Translations under genes and position numbers: made by a program
The notes under the pieces: model-generated
Told to the model about the DNA's origin: nothing
What the model saw: only the letters and a program-made list of their open reading frames with translations
The model's database searches: none
Shown: piece by piece, positions 45,666 through 55,971 of the stretch
Numbering within the stretch: the stretch's first letter is position 1
Layout of the letters: the number at the start of each line of letters is the position of its first letter
Source of the DNA: Peribacillus faecalis
Lineage (GTDB): Bacteria > Bacillota > Bacilli > Bacillales > DSM-1321
Direction: 5' to 3'
Assembly: GCF_014712675.1 (NCBI RefSeq)
Contig: NZ_JACXSI010000025.1
Span: 1 to 55,971, forward strand
DNA: 55,971 nucleotides

Positions 45666-46549
45666 AATGGGAGCAGTTTCCCGTTTCGAAGAAAAAGTTA
45701 GTATATGCGATAGGCATCCTTTTCTTAACGAATGTCATCACGATTTTTATTGCAACCAATCCTTTTTCTACACCTGATGGCGAGGTAGAAATAGCGAAAA
45801 TCAGCGATACTTCTATTGAACGCCAGCAACTTTGGGATGAATTGGAGCAACGTTTTGGTCAAGAAGTTTTGTCTGATATGGTGAATCAAGAAGTGATTAA
45901 GCAAGCGGCATCGGAATATGGCATCTCGGTATCTGAGGAAGAGCTCGATACAGAGTTAATGATGATTAAAGCGAAATACGGCTCTTACGATGAGCAATAC
46001 TTATGGTACGGAAGCGACTGGGAAGGTCAAATTGAACAAAAAATCCTTCTTGAGAAGCTTTTAGTCCAAAGTGTAGAAATATCTGAAAGTGCAGTTAAAG
46101 AAGCATATAATGCGAATGAAGATTTATATAAAATCGGTAAAACGTATCATCTGTCACACATTGTTGTTGAAGATAAAAAATCAGCGCAAGCAATCTATGA
46201 GCAACTGCAGGATGGTGTGGCTTTCGGCACGTTGGCGCTAGAACAATCAACAGATACCGGCTCTGCATATCAAGCCGGCGATATTGGCTATATAAATAAA
46301 AATCAAACGCGATATTCACCGTCCTATTATAAACAGGCCGGAAAGCTGAAAGAAGAAGAATTCAGCAAGCCTTTTAAAGTAGAAGACGGTTACGCGTTGA
46401 TTTTTGTGCAGGAAATTATTAAAGCGAAAACGTTCGCCTATGAAGATGTCAAAAGTATGATTGAGCGCGAACTTGCCTTAGAGGAAATAGATGGCGCAAT
46501 AACAGCGAGTTATTTCTGGGATGAACTCGGTGTCAAGTGGAACTATTAA
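45644..46549 (+). CDS. PpiC-type peptidyl-prolyl isomerase / foldase, apparent ATT start
   Basis: A protein of about 301 residues in the place of B. subtilis yacD. The N-terminus is strongly basic ([11 protein letters not shown] if ATT initiates) followed by one hydrophobic segment (about residues 19-36). An SurA/PrsA-like N domain and a parvulin domain ([20 protein letters not shown] to GYALIFVQE) follow, so it is a membrane-anchored foldase facing outward. No ATG, GTG or TTG is in frame upstream of TTG 45842, which would delete the anchor. AAGGAGG (45627-45633) lies 10 nt before ATT 45644. It overlaps hslO by 22 nt. Confidence 0.75.
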   Translation: MRKRRTIKWEQFPVSKKKLVYAIGILFLTNVITIFIATNPFSTPDGEVEIAKISDTSIERQQLWDELEQRFGQEVLSDMVNQEVIKQAASEYGISVSEEELDTELMMIKAKYGSYDEQYLWYGSDWEGQIEQKILLEKLLVQSVEISESAVKEAYNANEDLYKIGKTYHLSHIVVEDKKSAQAIYEQLQDGVAFGTLALEQSTDTGSAYQAGDIGYINKNQTRYSPSYYKQAGKLKEEEFSKPFKVEDGYALIFVQEIIKAKTFAYEDVKSMIERELALEEIDGAITASYFWDELGVKWNY

Positions 46550-46700
46550 AGAGGTGATGGGGCTGTATAAAAGTTTAAAGCTTTTGACAGCCCTTTTGCT
46601 ATGTTTTTCATACGTTAGAAGGAGAATGAGTTTCATAAACGTATAAAATGGGAATGGATGTCTAAATAAATAAAGAATTTAAAAACTGAGCTTTAAATTG

Positions 46701-46729
46701 TTGACAAAATTTAAACTTGCGTGTAAATT
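46701..46729 (+). promoter_or_regulatory. Sigma-A promoter of cysK
   Basis: TTGACA (46701-46706), 17 nt, TAAATT (46724-46729). A TTGGAATTAG near the binding site could be part of a CymR operator, but I cannot confirm it. Confidence 0.65.
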
Positions 46730-46772
46730 AAAATAAAACCAATAAAAATACTTGGAATTAGGAGTGGAGATT

Positions 46773-47699
46773 ATGTCTAAAATCGCAAATTCTGTAGCGG
46801 AATTAGTTGGGCATACGCCTATCGTGAAATTAAATCGTTTAGTAGATGACAACAGTGCGGATGTTTACTTGAAATTAGAATACATGAACCCTGGAAGCAG
46901 CGTTAAAGACCGTATCGCTTTAGCGATGATTGAAGCAGCAGAGGAAAGCGGACAATTGAAAGCTGATTCGACTATTATTGAACCGACAAGCGGCAACACT
47001 GGTATCGGTCTTGCTATGATCGCAGCAGCTAAAGGTTATAAAGCAATTCTTGTTATGCCGGAAACAATGAGTTTAGAGCGTAGAAACTTATTACGTGCTT
47101 ATGGAGCTGAGCTTGTATTGACTCCTGGACCTGAAGGAATGGGCGGAGCAATTCGTAAAGCAGAAGAGTTGGCGAAAGAAAACGGCTATTTTATGCCGCA
47201 ACAATTCAAGAATGAAGCTAACCCTGAAGTTCATAGAAGAACAACTGGTAAAGAGATCGTAGAGCAATTTGGCGGCGAGCAGCTGGACGCATTTATTTCA
47301 GGTATCGGTACGGGCGGAACAATCACTGGTGCAGGAAGCGTGTTACGTGAAGCTTTCCCTGGTATTAAAATCGTAGCTGTTGAGCCAGCTGATTCACCGG
47401 TTCTATCAGGCGGCAAACCAGGTCCTCACAAAATCCAAGGTATTGGTGCAGGTTTTGTCCCAGATGTGTTGAACACAAATATCTATGATGAAATTATCAC
47501 TGTGCAAAATGATGAAGCATTCAAATATGCACGCCAAGCAGCTAAAGAAGAAGGTATTCTAGGTGGAATTTCTTCCGGTGCGGCAATCTCAGCAGCACTT
47601 CAAGTGGCGAAAACGTTAGGAAAAGGCAAAAAAGTATTAGCGATTATCCCAAGTAATGGCGAAAGATACTTGAGCACGCCTCTTTATAACTTTGAATAA
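46773..47699 (+). CDS. cysK: Cysteine synthase A (O-acetylserine sulfhydrylase)
   Basis: A 308-residue fold-type-II PLP enzyme that makes cysteine from O-acetylserine and sulfide; same length as in B. subtilis. The PLP lysine is K45 in [24 protein letters not shown] binds the substrate carboxylate and [10 protein letters not shown] the phosphate of PLP. AGGAGTGGAG precedes ATG 46773. In B. subtilis CysK also forms a complex with the repressor CymR. Own promoter and terminator. Confidence 0.97.
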   Translation: MSKIANSVAELVGHTPIVKLNRLVDDNSADVYLKLEYMNPGSSVKDRIALAMIEAAEESGQLKADSTIIEPTSGNTGIGLAMIAAAKGYKAILVMPETMSLERRNLLRAYGAELVLTPGPEGMGGAIRKAEELAKENGYFMPQQFKNEANPEVHRRTTGKEIVEQFGGEQLDAFISGIGTGGTITGAGSVLREAFPGIKIVAVEPADSPVLSGGKPGPHKIQGIGAGFVPDVLNTNIYDEIITVQNDEAFKYARQAAKEEGILGGISSGAAISAALQVAKTLGKGKKVLAIIPSNGERYLSTPLYNFE

Positions 47700-47713
47700 T
47701 ATTATTTCGAAAG

Positions 47714-47743
47714 AAAGCACCCTTCCCCCAGGGTGCTTTTTTG
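47714..47743 (+). terminator. Terminator after cysK
   Basis: AAAGCACCCT pairs exactly with AGGGTGCTTT around TCCCCC, then T run. Confidence 0.92.
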
Positions 47744-47814
47744 CTTTATAATGCAGAAAAAAAGAAGTTCGTAGTAAACTATTAAGGTTTAACAAATATG
47801 GTATTGGAGTGATT

Positions 47815-49245
47815 ATGATCAACAGGCATGTATACAGTAAGCAACTTTCATTTACGAAAGAGCAATTCTTTCAGGCGTATGAAGTATTATCACAAGAGAA
47901 AGATCACCACGTCATTCTGGAAAGCGGACGAAACGGGAATTATTCCATTTGTGGCTTGCAGCCATTCGCCATTCTGGAAGGATATGCGGATTACTTGCAA
48001 GTGACCGATCGACTAGGACAAGTGGAAAAGTTGGACGGAAATCCTTTACATAGAATGAAGGAATGGATGCATCGATATAGTATTCCTTCAGGTGATCAGC
48101 TTCCTGATTTTCGAGGTGGGGCGATTGGGTTTATCAGCTATGATTATGTTCGTTGCATTGAAAAGCTGCCGATTTTGGCAAAAGATGACTTGGAAACACC
48201 ATATATATATTTCTTAGTTTTTGATGAGGTTGCTGTATTTGAGCACAAAAATAATATTCTATGGCTTCTGAAAGTAGGGGAGCAGGAAACTGAGAGAGCT
48301 TGCTTAAGACGGCTGGATGAAATTGAACAGGACTTTATCAGGGCAGCATCTTCTCATACAATGCGACAGCAGTCGAATTCTGTATATTATTCTGAAGAAA
48401 GTTTGTCGGTTTCTATGACAGAGCAGGAATTTATCACTGCAGTCGAGAAAATAAAGAAATATATATCTTTTGGGGATATATTTCAAGTGAATTTATCGGT
48501 AAGACAGTCCAAACCGCTTACAGCACATCCTCAGGCTATTTATTCTGCTTTAAGAGAGTTGAACCCTTCACCTTATATGGGCTACATACAAACGCCAAGC
48601 TTTCAAATTGTCAGCGGATCTCCGGAGCTATTGGTCAAAAAGAAACGGAATCATGTCAGTACACGTCCAATTGCGGGTACACGTTCGAGAGGGAAAGATG
48701 CAGAAGAAGACGAGCGTTTAGAGCAAGAATTAATGAACAATGAAAAAGAACGAGCTGAACACGTTATGCTTGTTGACTTAGAACGCAATGATCTTGGAAA
48801 GGTGTGTGAATATGGTTCAGTGGAAGTGAATGAGTTTATGACCATTGAAAAATATTCACATGTCATGCACATTGTCTCCAATGTTCAAGGGACATTGGAA
48901 ACTTCATTTGATGGCTATGATTTAATTGATGCAGCCTTTCCGGGAGGGACAATTACGGGAGCACCCAAAATACGGACAATGGAGATTATTGAGGAGTTGG
49001 AACCTGTCCGGAGAGGAATTTACACAGGCTCAATCGGTTGGATTGGATTTGACGGAGATCTCGAGTTGAATATTGTCATCCGTACTTTGTTTGCTAAAGG
49101 TGGAATCGGACATATTCAAGCGGGAGCAGGTGTGGTTATCGATTCTGTGCCGGAGAATGAGTATAAGGAGAGCTTAAAGAAAGCGAAGGCTATATGGAGA
49201 GCAAAGGAAATGGCAGACGAGAAAGTAGAAGGTAAACAACTATGA
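47815..49245 (+). CDS. pabB: Aminodeoxychorismate synthase component I
   Basis: A 476-residue chorismate-binding enzyme of the anthranilate synthase I family that, with PabA ammonia, makes 4-amino-4-deoxychorismate. The C-terminal catalytic half has [41 protein letters not shown] and [20 protein letters not shown] precedes ATG 47815. PIAGT, rather than the TrpE pattern, together with the folate neighbours, supports PabB over TrpE. First gene of the pab-fol operon; it overlaps pabA by 4 nt (ATGA). Confidence 0.95.
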   Translation: MINRHVYSKQLSFTKEQFFQAYEVLSQEKDHHVILESGRNGNYSICGLQPFAILEGYADYLQVTDRLGQVEKLDGNPLHRMKEWMHRYSIPSGDQLPDFRGGAIGFISYDYVRCIEKLPILAKDDLETPYIYFLVFDEVAVFEHKNNILWLLKVGEQETERACLRRLDEIEQDFIRAASSHTMRQQSNSVYYSEESLSVSMTEQEFITAVEKIKKYISFGDIFQVNLSVRQSKPLTAHPQAIYSALRELNPSPYMGYIQTPSFQIVSGSPELLVKKKRNHVSTRPIAGTRSRGKDAEEDERLEQELMNNEKERAEHVMLVDLERNDLGKVCEYGSVEVNEFMTIEKYSHVMHIVSNVQGTLETSFDGYDLIDAAFPGGTITGAPKIRTMEIIEELEPVRRGIYTGSIGWIGFDGDLELNIVIRTLFAKGGIGHIQAGAGVVIDSVPENEYKESLKKAKAIWRAKEMADEKVEGKQL

Positions 49246-49820
49246 TCATCATGATTGATAACTACGATTCCTTCACGTACAATTTAGTGCAATACTTAGG
49301 AGAGATGGGTCAAGAATTAATCGTGAAGCGTAATGATGAAATCACGATTGAGGAAATTGCACAATGGCAGCCGCAATGCATAATGATTTCACCCGGACCA
49401 TGCAGTCCGAATGAAGCGGGAATGAGCCTTCAAATAATCGAACATTTTGCTAAAGATATTCCGATTTTGGGTGTCTGCTTAGGGCACCAGGCGATAGGGC
49501 AAGTATTTGGAGGAGATGTCGTTCAGGCAGAGCGGCTGATGCACGGAAAAACATCACCTGTTTTTCATGATGGTAAGACGATTTTTGAGAATATGCCAAA
49601 CCCTTTTCAGGCTACAAGATACCATTCTTTAATTGTAAAAAGAGAGACGCTGCCATCATGCTTTGAAATATCAGCATGGACCGAAGAGGGGGAAATCATG
49701 GCGATTCGTCATAAGGAATATCCGGTTGAAGGTGTTCAGTTCCATCCTGAATCGATTATGACGGAAAAAGGGAAAGAACTAATCGGCCAATTCCTTCACT
49801 TTTATAAAAGAGCTAGGTGA
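49242..49820 (+). CDS. pabA: Aminodeoxychorismate/anthranilate synthase glutaminase subunit
   Basis: A 192-residue class I glutamine amidotransferase. Catalytic residues are C79 in [10 protein letters not shown] and H168-P-E170 in QFHPESI. It supplies ammonia to PabB. In B. subtilis the single PabA (TrpG) also serves anthranilate synthase; whether that holds here depends on the trp operon, which is not in this window. ATG 49242 overlaps the pabB stop. Confidence 0.95.
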   Translation: MIIMIDNYDSFTYNLVQYLGEMGQELIVKRNDEITIEEIAQWQPQCIMISPGPCSPNEAGMSLQIIEHFAKDIPILGVCLGHQAIGQVFGGDVVQAERLMHGKTSPVFHDGKTIFENMPNPFQATRYHSLIVKRETLPSCFEISAWTEEGEIMAIRHKEYPVEGVQFHPESIMTEKGKELIGQFLHFYKRAR

Positions 49821-49824
49821 TAGA

Positions 49825-50694
49825 GTGGTTATTTATTGTAATGGACAGTACATAGAAGAACAAGATGCCGTGATTTCGCCTTTTGACCATGGGTTTCTAT
49901 ACGGAATGGGCATTTTTGAAACCGTTCGTATATATGATAGACACCCTTTTTTACTAGATGATCATCTAGTCAGGTTGCAAAAAGGTCTTGATGAAATGGG
50001 TATAAGAACAATTGTTCGTAAAGAGGAAATAACAGCTATCGTACAAAAGCTGCTAAGGCTAAATAACCTTTCGAATGCACGTGTCCGGATTAATTACTCG
50101 GCAGGTATCGGAAAAGCCGGGTTACCGGAAGATGATTACTTTTATCCGATTTTGATTGTCTTTATTAGTCCTCTTTCGGAAGCGGTTAACTGTATTGTCG
50201 AGAAAGAGGCTGTAATTTTGAAATTAAGACGTAATATGCCGGAAACAGGCAATCGTCTTAAATCGCATCATTTCGGAAATAATATTGCTGCAAAAATGGA
50301 GCTTCAGACAACATATCCGAATGCGGAAGGAATATTTTTGACGAAGGATGGATTTGTCGCAGAGGGTATTACATCCAATGTATTTTGGGTGAAAAACAAG
50401 GTCATATATACGCCAGGTGAAAATACTGGCATTTTAATGGGAATTACAAGACAATGGATTATAGCTGCGGCTAAAAAGATGGGCTATGAAATACAGGAGG
50501 GCAGTTTCCCGTTATCGGAGTTAGAGAGGGCAGAAGAAGTTTTTCTAACTAACTCTATTCAGGAAATAGTCGCCATTAATAAGCTGATAGAGATCGGTGT
50601 TTATCAAGGAGCAGCCGGCAAAATAACACAGGCCTTGTATCAGCAATACAAACTGGAACGCACGTCTTCATCGTCGTGTGAAAACTTATTATAA
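49825..50694 (+). CDS. pabC: 4-amino-4-deoxychorismate lyase
   Basis: A 289-residue class IV PLP aminotransferase-fold enzyme that splits aminodeoxychorismate to p-aminobenzoate and pyruvate. The PLP lysine is K146 in NRLKSHHFGNN; FDHGFLYGMGIFETVRIYD and EGITSNVFWV are family motifs. Start GTG 49825, behind AGGTGATAGA. It completes the PABA branch with pabB and pabA. Confidence 0.93.
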   Translation: MVIYCNGQYIEEQDAVISPFDHGFLYGMGIFETVRIYDRHPFLLDDHLVRLQKGLDEMGIRTIVRKEEITAIVQKLLRLNNLSNARVRINYSAGIGKAGLPEDDYFYPILIVFISPLSEAVNCIVEKEAVILKLRRNMPETGNRLKSHHFGNNIAAKMELQTTYPNAEGIFLTKDGFVAEGITSNVFWVKNKVIYTPGENTGILMGITRQWIIAAAKKMGYEIQEGSFPLSELERAEEVFLTNSIQEIVAINKLIEIGVYQGAAGKITQALYQQYKLERTSSSSCENLL

Positions 50695-50712
50695 GAAATG
50701 CTGGGTGAAAAG

Positions 50713-51555
50713 ATGACTACAAAAAACACAGTTCTATCTTGCGGTCCTTATCAATTGGATTATGAGAAAAAGACATTGATTATGGGGATATTGAATGCAA
50801 CACCAGATTCCTTCTCGGATGGCGGTCGCTACATTCACGTTGATGACGCAGTGGCGAAAGCGAAGCAGTTGGTAGCTGATGGTGCGGATATTATCGATAT
50901 TGGCGGTGAGTCTACACGTCCGGGAGCGGAGTTTGTCTCAGCCGATGAGGAATTATCAAGGGTTATTCCGGTTATAAAAGCAATTTCGCAGGAGATTGAA
51001 GTACCGATTTCCATCGATACGTATAAAGCGGAAGTGGCTAAGCAATCGATATTAGCAGGTGCTCATATTGTCAATGACGTATGGGGAGGCAAAGCTGACG
51101 GTGCTATGCCGAAAGTGGTGGCGGAGCTGGATGTTCCGTACATTATTATGCACAACCGCGAAGGAAGTAGTTATTCTTCTTTTATGCGGGATGCTATCAA
51201 TGATCTTTACGAAAGCATTCAGCTAGCTAAAACAGCGGGTGTCCGTGATGATAATATCATTTTGGATCCGGGCATCGGATTCGCGAAAGATTTAGCGTTG
51301 AATATTAAAATGATGCAGAATCTAGATACAATCGTAGCTCTCGGTTATCCGGTGCTTCTTGGTACATCAAGAAAATCCATGATTGGAGCTGTTTTAAATT
51401 TACCCCCTGACGAGCGCATGGAAGGAACAGGCGCAACGGTTTGCTATGGCATACAAAAGGGCTGTCAAATCATGCGGGTACATGATGTAAAAGAAATCGC
51501 CCGAATGGCAAAAATGATGGATGCATTAATGGGAAAGGGTGATTACAGTGGATAA
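50713..51555 (+). CDS. folP: Dihydropteroate synthase
   Basis: A 280-residue TIM barrel that joins p-aminobenzoate to the pterin; it is the sulfonamide target (sul in B. subtilis). NATPDSFSDGG is at 28-38, and DIGGESTRPGA and LLGTSRKSMIG are the pterin and sulfa-site loops. I chose ATG 50713 after GGGTGA; ATG 50698 is in frame but without a site. It overlaps folB by 8 nt. Confidence 0.94.
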   Translation: MTTKNTVLSCGPYQLDYEKKTLIMGILNATPDSFSDGGRYIHVDDAVAKAKQLVADGADIIDIGGESTRPGAEFVSADEELSRVIPVIKAISQEIEVPISIDTYKAEVAKQSILAGAHIVNDVWGGKADGAMPKVVAELDVPYIIMHNREGSSYSSFMRDAINDLYESIQLAKTAGVRDDNIILDPGIGFAKDLALNIKMMQNLDTIVALGYPVLLGTSRKSMIGAVLNLPPDERMEGTGATVCYGIQKGCQIMRVHDVKEIARMAKMMDALMGKGDYSG

Positions 51556-51913
51556 AATATATGTCAATGAGATGGAGTTTTACGGCTATCATGGTGTTTT
51601 CCCGGAGGAAACAAAACTTGGTCAGCGCTTTAGAGTAGACTTAATCGCAGAAGTAGACCTATCGGCAGCTGGCAAAAGTGATGACTTGCATGACTCTGTT
51701 AACTATGGAGAGCTATATAATGCATGCAAGATGATTGTCGAAGGAAAACCGTATAAACTGTTAGAAGCAGTAGCTGAAAATCTTGCTTCAACAATTTTAG
51801 CGGAATTCCCTTTAGTATCGGCATGCACGGTGAAGGTCATCAAACCTGATCCGCCAATACCGGGACACTACAAATCAGTTGCTGTAGAAATTAAGAGGAG
51901 TCGACAAGCGTGA
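51548..51913 (+). CDS. folB: Dihydroneopterin aldolase
   Basis: A 121-residue aldolase that makes the pterin precursor for FolK. MEFYGYHGVFPEETKLGQRF and LLEAVAENLA carry the active-site glutamates and tyrosine of the family. AAGGGTGA at 51535-51542 sets the start at GTG 51548; an in-frame GTG nine bases upstream overlaps that site. Overlaps both folP and folK. Confidence 0.94.
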   Translation: MDKIYVNEMEFYGYHGVFPEETKLGQRFRVDLIAEVDLSAAGKSDDLHDSVNYGELYNACKMIVEGKPYKLLEAVAENLASTILAEFPLVSACTVKVIKPDPPIPGHYKSVAVEIKRSRQA

Positions 51914-52437
51914 AGTCAGTAGCATATCTCTCTCTTGGTTCCAATTTAGATGACCGTTTGAGTTATTTAAAGGGAGCTATAGAGGAACTGCATAAAGATG
52001 AGCGAATAAGTATAAATAACGTATCATCGATATATGAAACAGAACCGGTTGGATATACAAATCAAGGAAATTTCTTAAACATAGTTGTGAAGCTGGAAAC
52101 AGACTATGAAGCAGAGCAGCTGTTGAGAAAATGTTTGCAAATAGAATTAGAGCTTGGCAGGGAAAGGAAAATCAGGTGGGGTCCGAGAACGATTGACCTT
52201 GACATTTTGCTGTATAATCAAGACAATATTGAAACGGATAACCTTTCTGTTCCACATCCTCGGATGCATGAGCGCGCTTTTGTCATCATTCCGCTATTGG
52301 AAATAGAACCTAACATCGAGCTTCCGGCGATGGGATTGCCATTGCAGAAAGTATTAGACCATATACCCGATAAAGAAGGAGTTCGATTATGGAAGAGGAA
52401 AGATGGGGAAGACGAATTCGCGCATTTAGAAAGCTAA
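51910..52437 (+). CDS. folK: Hydroxymethyldihydropterin pyrophosphokinase
   Basis: A 175-residue HPPK. SLGSNLDDRLSYLKGAI opens it, and RKIRWGPRTIDLDILLYN with PHPRMHERAFV contains the ATP- and magnesium-binding residues. GTG 51910 overlaps the folB stop (GTGA). Its 3' end overlaps yazB by 49 nt. It supplies the pyrophosphorylated pterin used by FolP. Confidence 0.95.
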   Translation: MKSVAYLSLGSNLDDRLSYLKGAIEELHKDERISINNVSSIYETEPVGYTNQGNFLNIVVKLETDYEAEQLLRKCLQIELELGRERKIRWGPRTIDLDILLYNQDNIETDNLSVPHPRMHERAFVIIPLLEIEPNIELPAMGLPLQKVLDHIPDKEGVRLWKRKDGEDEFAHLES

Positions 52438-52598
52438 AAGGATATACACAAGAAGGATTAGCAAAAGAGTTACTTGTATCTGTTTCGCTACTTGGCGAAA
52501 TCGAACGAGGCAACCGTGTTCCGACAGAACAATTTTTATCAGAAGTGTCTGCAGTACTGCGCATTTCTATTGATGAGTTGCGTCCGCCGCAAGAATAG
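52389..52598 (+). CDS. yazB: XRE-family helix-turn-helix protein YazB
   Basis: A 69-residue single HTH_3 domain (GRRIRAFRKLKGYTQEGLAK, SVSLLGEIERGNRVP). AAGGAG at 52376-52381 precedes ATG 52389. The same small gene sits between folK and dusB in B. subtilis. It probably binds DNA; its targets are unknown. The long overlap with folK suggests coupled expression, so it may regulate the folate operon, but nothing here shows it. Confidence 0.88.
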   Translation: MEEERWGRRIRAFRKLKGYTQEGLAKELLVSVSLLGEIERGNRVPTEQFLSEVSAVLRISIDELRPPQE

Positions 52599-52658
52599 AA
52601 TTGATTAAGGATTTGGGATTGAATTTCGAATAGCTTAAAGCAAAGGAGAACACAACGA

Positions 52659-53663
52659 ATGTTAAAAATAGGCGATATTCAAATGAAGAATCCCGTCGTC
52701 CTTGCGCCGATGGCCGGTGTGTGCAACTCAGCATTTCGCCTTACGGTCAAAGAATTTGGCGCAGGTCTTGTTTGTGCTGAAATGGTCAGTGATAAAGGGA
52801 TTGTTTTAAAAAACGCAAAAACGATGAATTTGTTGTACATCGATGAGCGCGAGAAGCCGCTAAGTCTGCAAATTTTTGGTGGTGAAAGGGAGTCTCTTGT
52901 CGAAGCGGCTAAATTTGTCGATAAACATACAAATGCTGATATTATTGATATAAACATGGGATGTCCGGTACCGAAAATCACGAAGGCTGATGCAGGTGCC
53001 AAATGGCTGCTTGATCCGAACAAAATTTATGATATGGTTGCTGCGGTAGTCGACGCTGTCGAGAAACCTGTCACAGTGAAGATGCGTATGGGTTGGGATC
53101 CTGAGCATATTTATGCTGTCCAAAATGCGCAAGCTGTCGAACGGGCTGGAGGTAAGGCCGTTGCGCTTCACGGAAGAACACGTGTGCAAATGTACGAAGG
53201 GACGTCGGATTGGAACATTATTCGCGAAGTGAAACAAAATGTGAACATTCCAATCATCGGAAACGGAGACATTAGCACCCCTCAAGATGCTAAGCGTATG
53301 CTTGATGAAACAGGCTGCGATGGTGTTATGATTGGTCGCGCAGCACTAGGAAATCCATGGATGATTTATCGTACAGTCAAATATCTCGAAACGGGAGAGC
53401 TTATGCCTGAGCCGACTGCACAAGAGAAAATTGATGTGTGCATACTGCATCTCGATCGTTTAATTGATTTGAAAAGCGAGCACATCGCTGTTCGTGAGAT
53501 GAGAAAACACGCAGCATGGTATTTAAAAGGTGTAAAAGGAAGCGGGAAGGTGCGCAATGAGATTAATGCGTGTGAAACGCGTGCTGATTTAGCGAACCTT
53601 TTAAATACATTAGTAGAAGATAATCAAAAAGAAGAGGAGATTGACCAAGTCCAAGCGGTATAG
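52659..53663 (+). CDS. dusB: tRNA-dihydrouridine synthase
   Basis: A 334-residue FMN-dependent Dus protein (YacF). [12 protein letters not shown], the catalytic C102 in [26 protein letters not shown] and [11 protein letters not shown] (FMN phosphate site) are all visible. It reduces uridines in the D loop of tRNA. AAAGGAG precedes ATG 52659. A terminator follows, so the pab-fol operon can end here before lysS. Confidence 0.95.
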   Translation: MLKIGDIQMKNPVVLAPMAGVCNSAFRLTVKEFGAGLVCAEMVSDKGIVLKNAKTMNLLYIDEREKPLSLQIFGGERESLVEAAKFVDKHTNADIIDINMGCPVPKITKADAGAKWLLDPNKIYDMVAAVVDAVEKPVTVKMRMGWDPEHIYAVQNAQAVERAGGKAVALHGRTRVQMYEGTSDWNIIREVKQNVNIPIIGNGDISTPQDAKRMLDETGCDGVMIGRAALGNPWMIYRTVKYLETGELMPEPTAQEKIDVCILHLDRLIDLKSEHIAVREMRKHAAWYLKGVKGSGKVRNEINACETRADLANLLNTLVEDNQKEEEIDQVQAV

Positions 53664-53710
53664 TTTGTTGACTTTGATTGGTATCTTTTCTATAATGCAT
53701 GTAAAATTAG

Positions 53711-53740
53711 ACTGCCAGTAGAGAAACTGGCAGTTTTTTA
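53711..53740 (+). terminator. Terminator after dusB
   Basis: ACTGCCAGT pairs exactly with ACTGGCAGT around AGAGAA, then six T. Confidence 0.92.
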
Positions 53741-53825
53741 TATGTGAAAAGCAGAAAGCACTCGATTTTGATGGAAAAAAGGTGTTTTCTGTCCATACTT
53801 TGTGTACAATGAGTAAAGAAAATAA

Positions 53826-55367
<1,542 letters not shown>

Positions 55368-55377
55368 TATTATTTAT

Positions 55378-55405
55378 AAAAAGACAGCGAAACTGCTGTC
55401 TTTTT
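55378..55405 (+). terminator. Terminator after lysS
   Basis: AAAAAGACAGC pairs exactly with GCTGTCTTTTT around GAAACT. Between it and the rRNA promoters (55406-55626) I see no gene. Confidence 0.92.
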
Positions 55406-55626
55406 ATATGGGAAAAATAATAAAATTAATGGTTTTGATTTAGACTAAATTGGGTACTAGTAACAATGCTGGTTGTTAAATTATTATGAATTATCAAACT
55501 TTACTATTCTGCTAAACTTTTTACCTAAATGGGTTGCGAAGTTTTAGGTAAGGTGGTATATTAATATCTGTCGTTAGGAAATGCGATAAACAAACAATTC
55601 GAATGAAAGAACAACCAAAAAAGTTG

Positions 55627-55655
55627 TTGACAGTCAAATTCGAAAATGTTATATT
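55627..55655 (+). promoter_or_regulatory. rrn promoter P1
   Basis: TTGACA (55627-55632), 17 nt, TATATT (55650-55655), preceded by the same GTTG as P2. Confidence 0.8.
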
Positions 55656-55698
55656 GATAAAGTCGCTTCTGAGTGAAGTGATTAAAATAAAAAAGTTG

Positions 55699-55727
55699 TT
55701 GACAAACAAGTGAGCTAATGTTATTAT
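55699..55727 (+). promoter_or_regulatory. rrn promoter P2
   Basis: TTGACA (55699-55704), 17 nt, TATTAT (55722-55727). Tandem promoters 72 nt apart are usual for Bacillales rRNA operons. Confidence 0.8.
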
Positions 55728-55755
55728 AAAAAAGCTTCTGTTTGAGATAACATAT

Positions 55756-55774
55756 TGATCTTTGAAAACTAAAC
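55756..55774 (+). promoter_or_regulatory. rrn leader boxA-like antitermination site
   Basis: TGATCTTTGAAAACTAAAC matches the conserved leader motif bound by Nus factors in Bacillales rRNA leaders. Confidence 0.65.
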
Positions 55775-55860
55775 AAAACAAAAACGTCAACGTTAATTCT
55801 AATAAAACGTTTCGGCATTGAACGAAACAAAACTTTTTATTTTATGAGCAAGTCAAACAA

Positions 55861-55971
55861 TTTTTGGAGAGTTTGATCCTGGCTCAGGACGAACGCTGGC
55901 GGCGTGCCTAATACATGCAAGTCGAGCGGACAGATAAGGAGCTTGCTCCTTTGAAGTCAGCGGCGGACGGG
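55861..55971 (+). rRNA. rrs: 16S rRNA, 5' end (cut by window)
   Basis: GGAGAGTTTGATCCTGGCTC and GGACGAACGCTGGCGGCGTG are the conserved 16S 5' end; GGAGCTTGCTCC is the V1 hairpin. The V1 sequence resembles Planococcaceae more than B. subtilis. The gene continues beyond the window. Confidence 0.97.

Overview
The window is about 56 kb of low-GC Gram-positive, endospore-forming DNA. It shows nearly the same gene order as the origin-proximal csfB-to-lysS block of Bacillus subtilis. Spore genes (csfB/gin, yabG, sspF, spoVG, fin, spoVT, yabP, yabQ, spoIIE), abrB, and long same-strand housekeeping operons support this. The variable stretch of the partial 16S rRNA at the right end, and small dispersed repeats I associate with that group, fit a sporulating member of the Planococcaceae (Lysinibacillus/Rummeliibacillus/Sporosarcina-like) better than Bacillus proper. 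The genus is not settled.

Layout. Positions 1-250 hold the 3' part of a 5S rRNA, apparently fused to a repeated element, and the end of an rrn operon. Next come csfB, a yaaO-type decarboxylase, tmk, darA, yaaR, holB, ricT, yabA, yabB, yazA and rsmI. An accessory repeat element (8327-8550) separates rsmI from abrB, the only protein gene I call on the minus strand. Then metS, tatD, yabE, rnmV, ksgA, yabG, veg, sspF, ispE, purR, ridA, spoVG, glmU, prs, pth, fin, mfd, spoVT, yabM, mazG, rqcP, yabP, yabQ, divIC and yabR follow. Two minus-strand tRNAs (Met, Glu) and a second copy of the repeat element (34922-35175) come before spoIIE. After it are yabS, yabT, tilS, hprT, ftsH, coaX, hslO, a PpiC-type foldase, cysK, the p-aminobenzoate/folate operon (pabB-pabA-pabC-folP-folB-folK-yazB), dusB and lysS. 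Tandem rRNA promoters and the 5' end of the next 16S gene close the window.

How it works together. Most genes are constitutive: tRNA charging and modification, DNA repair and replication, rRNA maturation, peptidoglycan precursors, PRPP, folate. Sporulation genes are interleaved and have readable promoters: sigma-H (spoVG), sigma-K (yabG), sigma-G (spoVT), a sigma-E -10 (yabP) and Spo0A-box sites (abrB, spoIIE, and an unknown small membrane-protein gene at 9164). AbrB and two forespore anti-sigma factors (Gin, Fin) lie in the same window.

Most worth a second look: (1) a dispersed repeat family, with two composite elements bounded by direct repeats and several solo copies; (2) a parS-like palindrome just after metS; (3) two genes (yabM and the PpiC foldase) that appear to start at ATC/ATT codons; (4) a small orphan membrane-protein gene behind tandem Spo0A boxes; (5) the chimeric-looking 5S end. 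I saw no CRISPR array, transposase, phage gene or obvious defence system.
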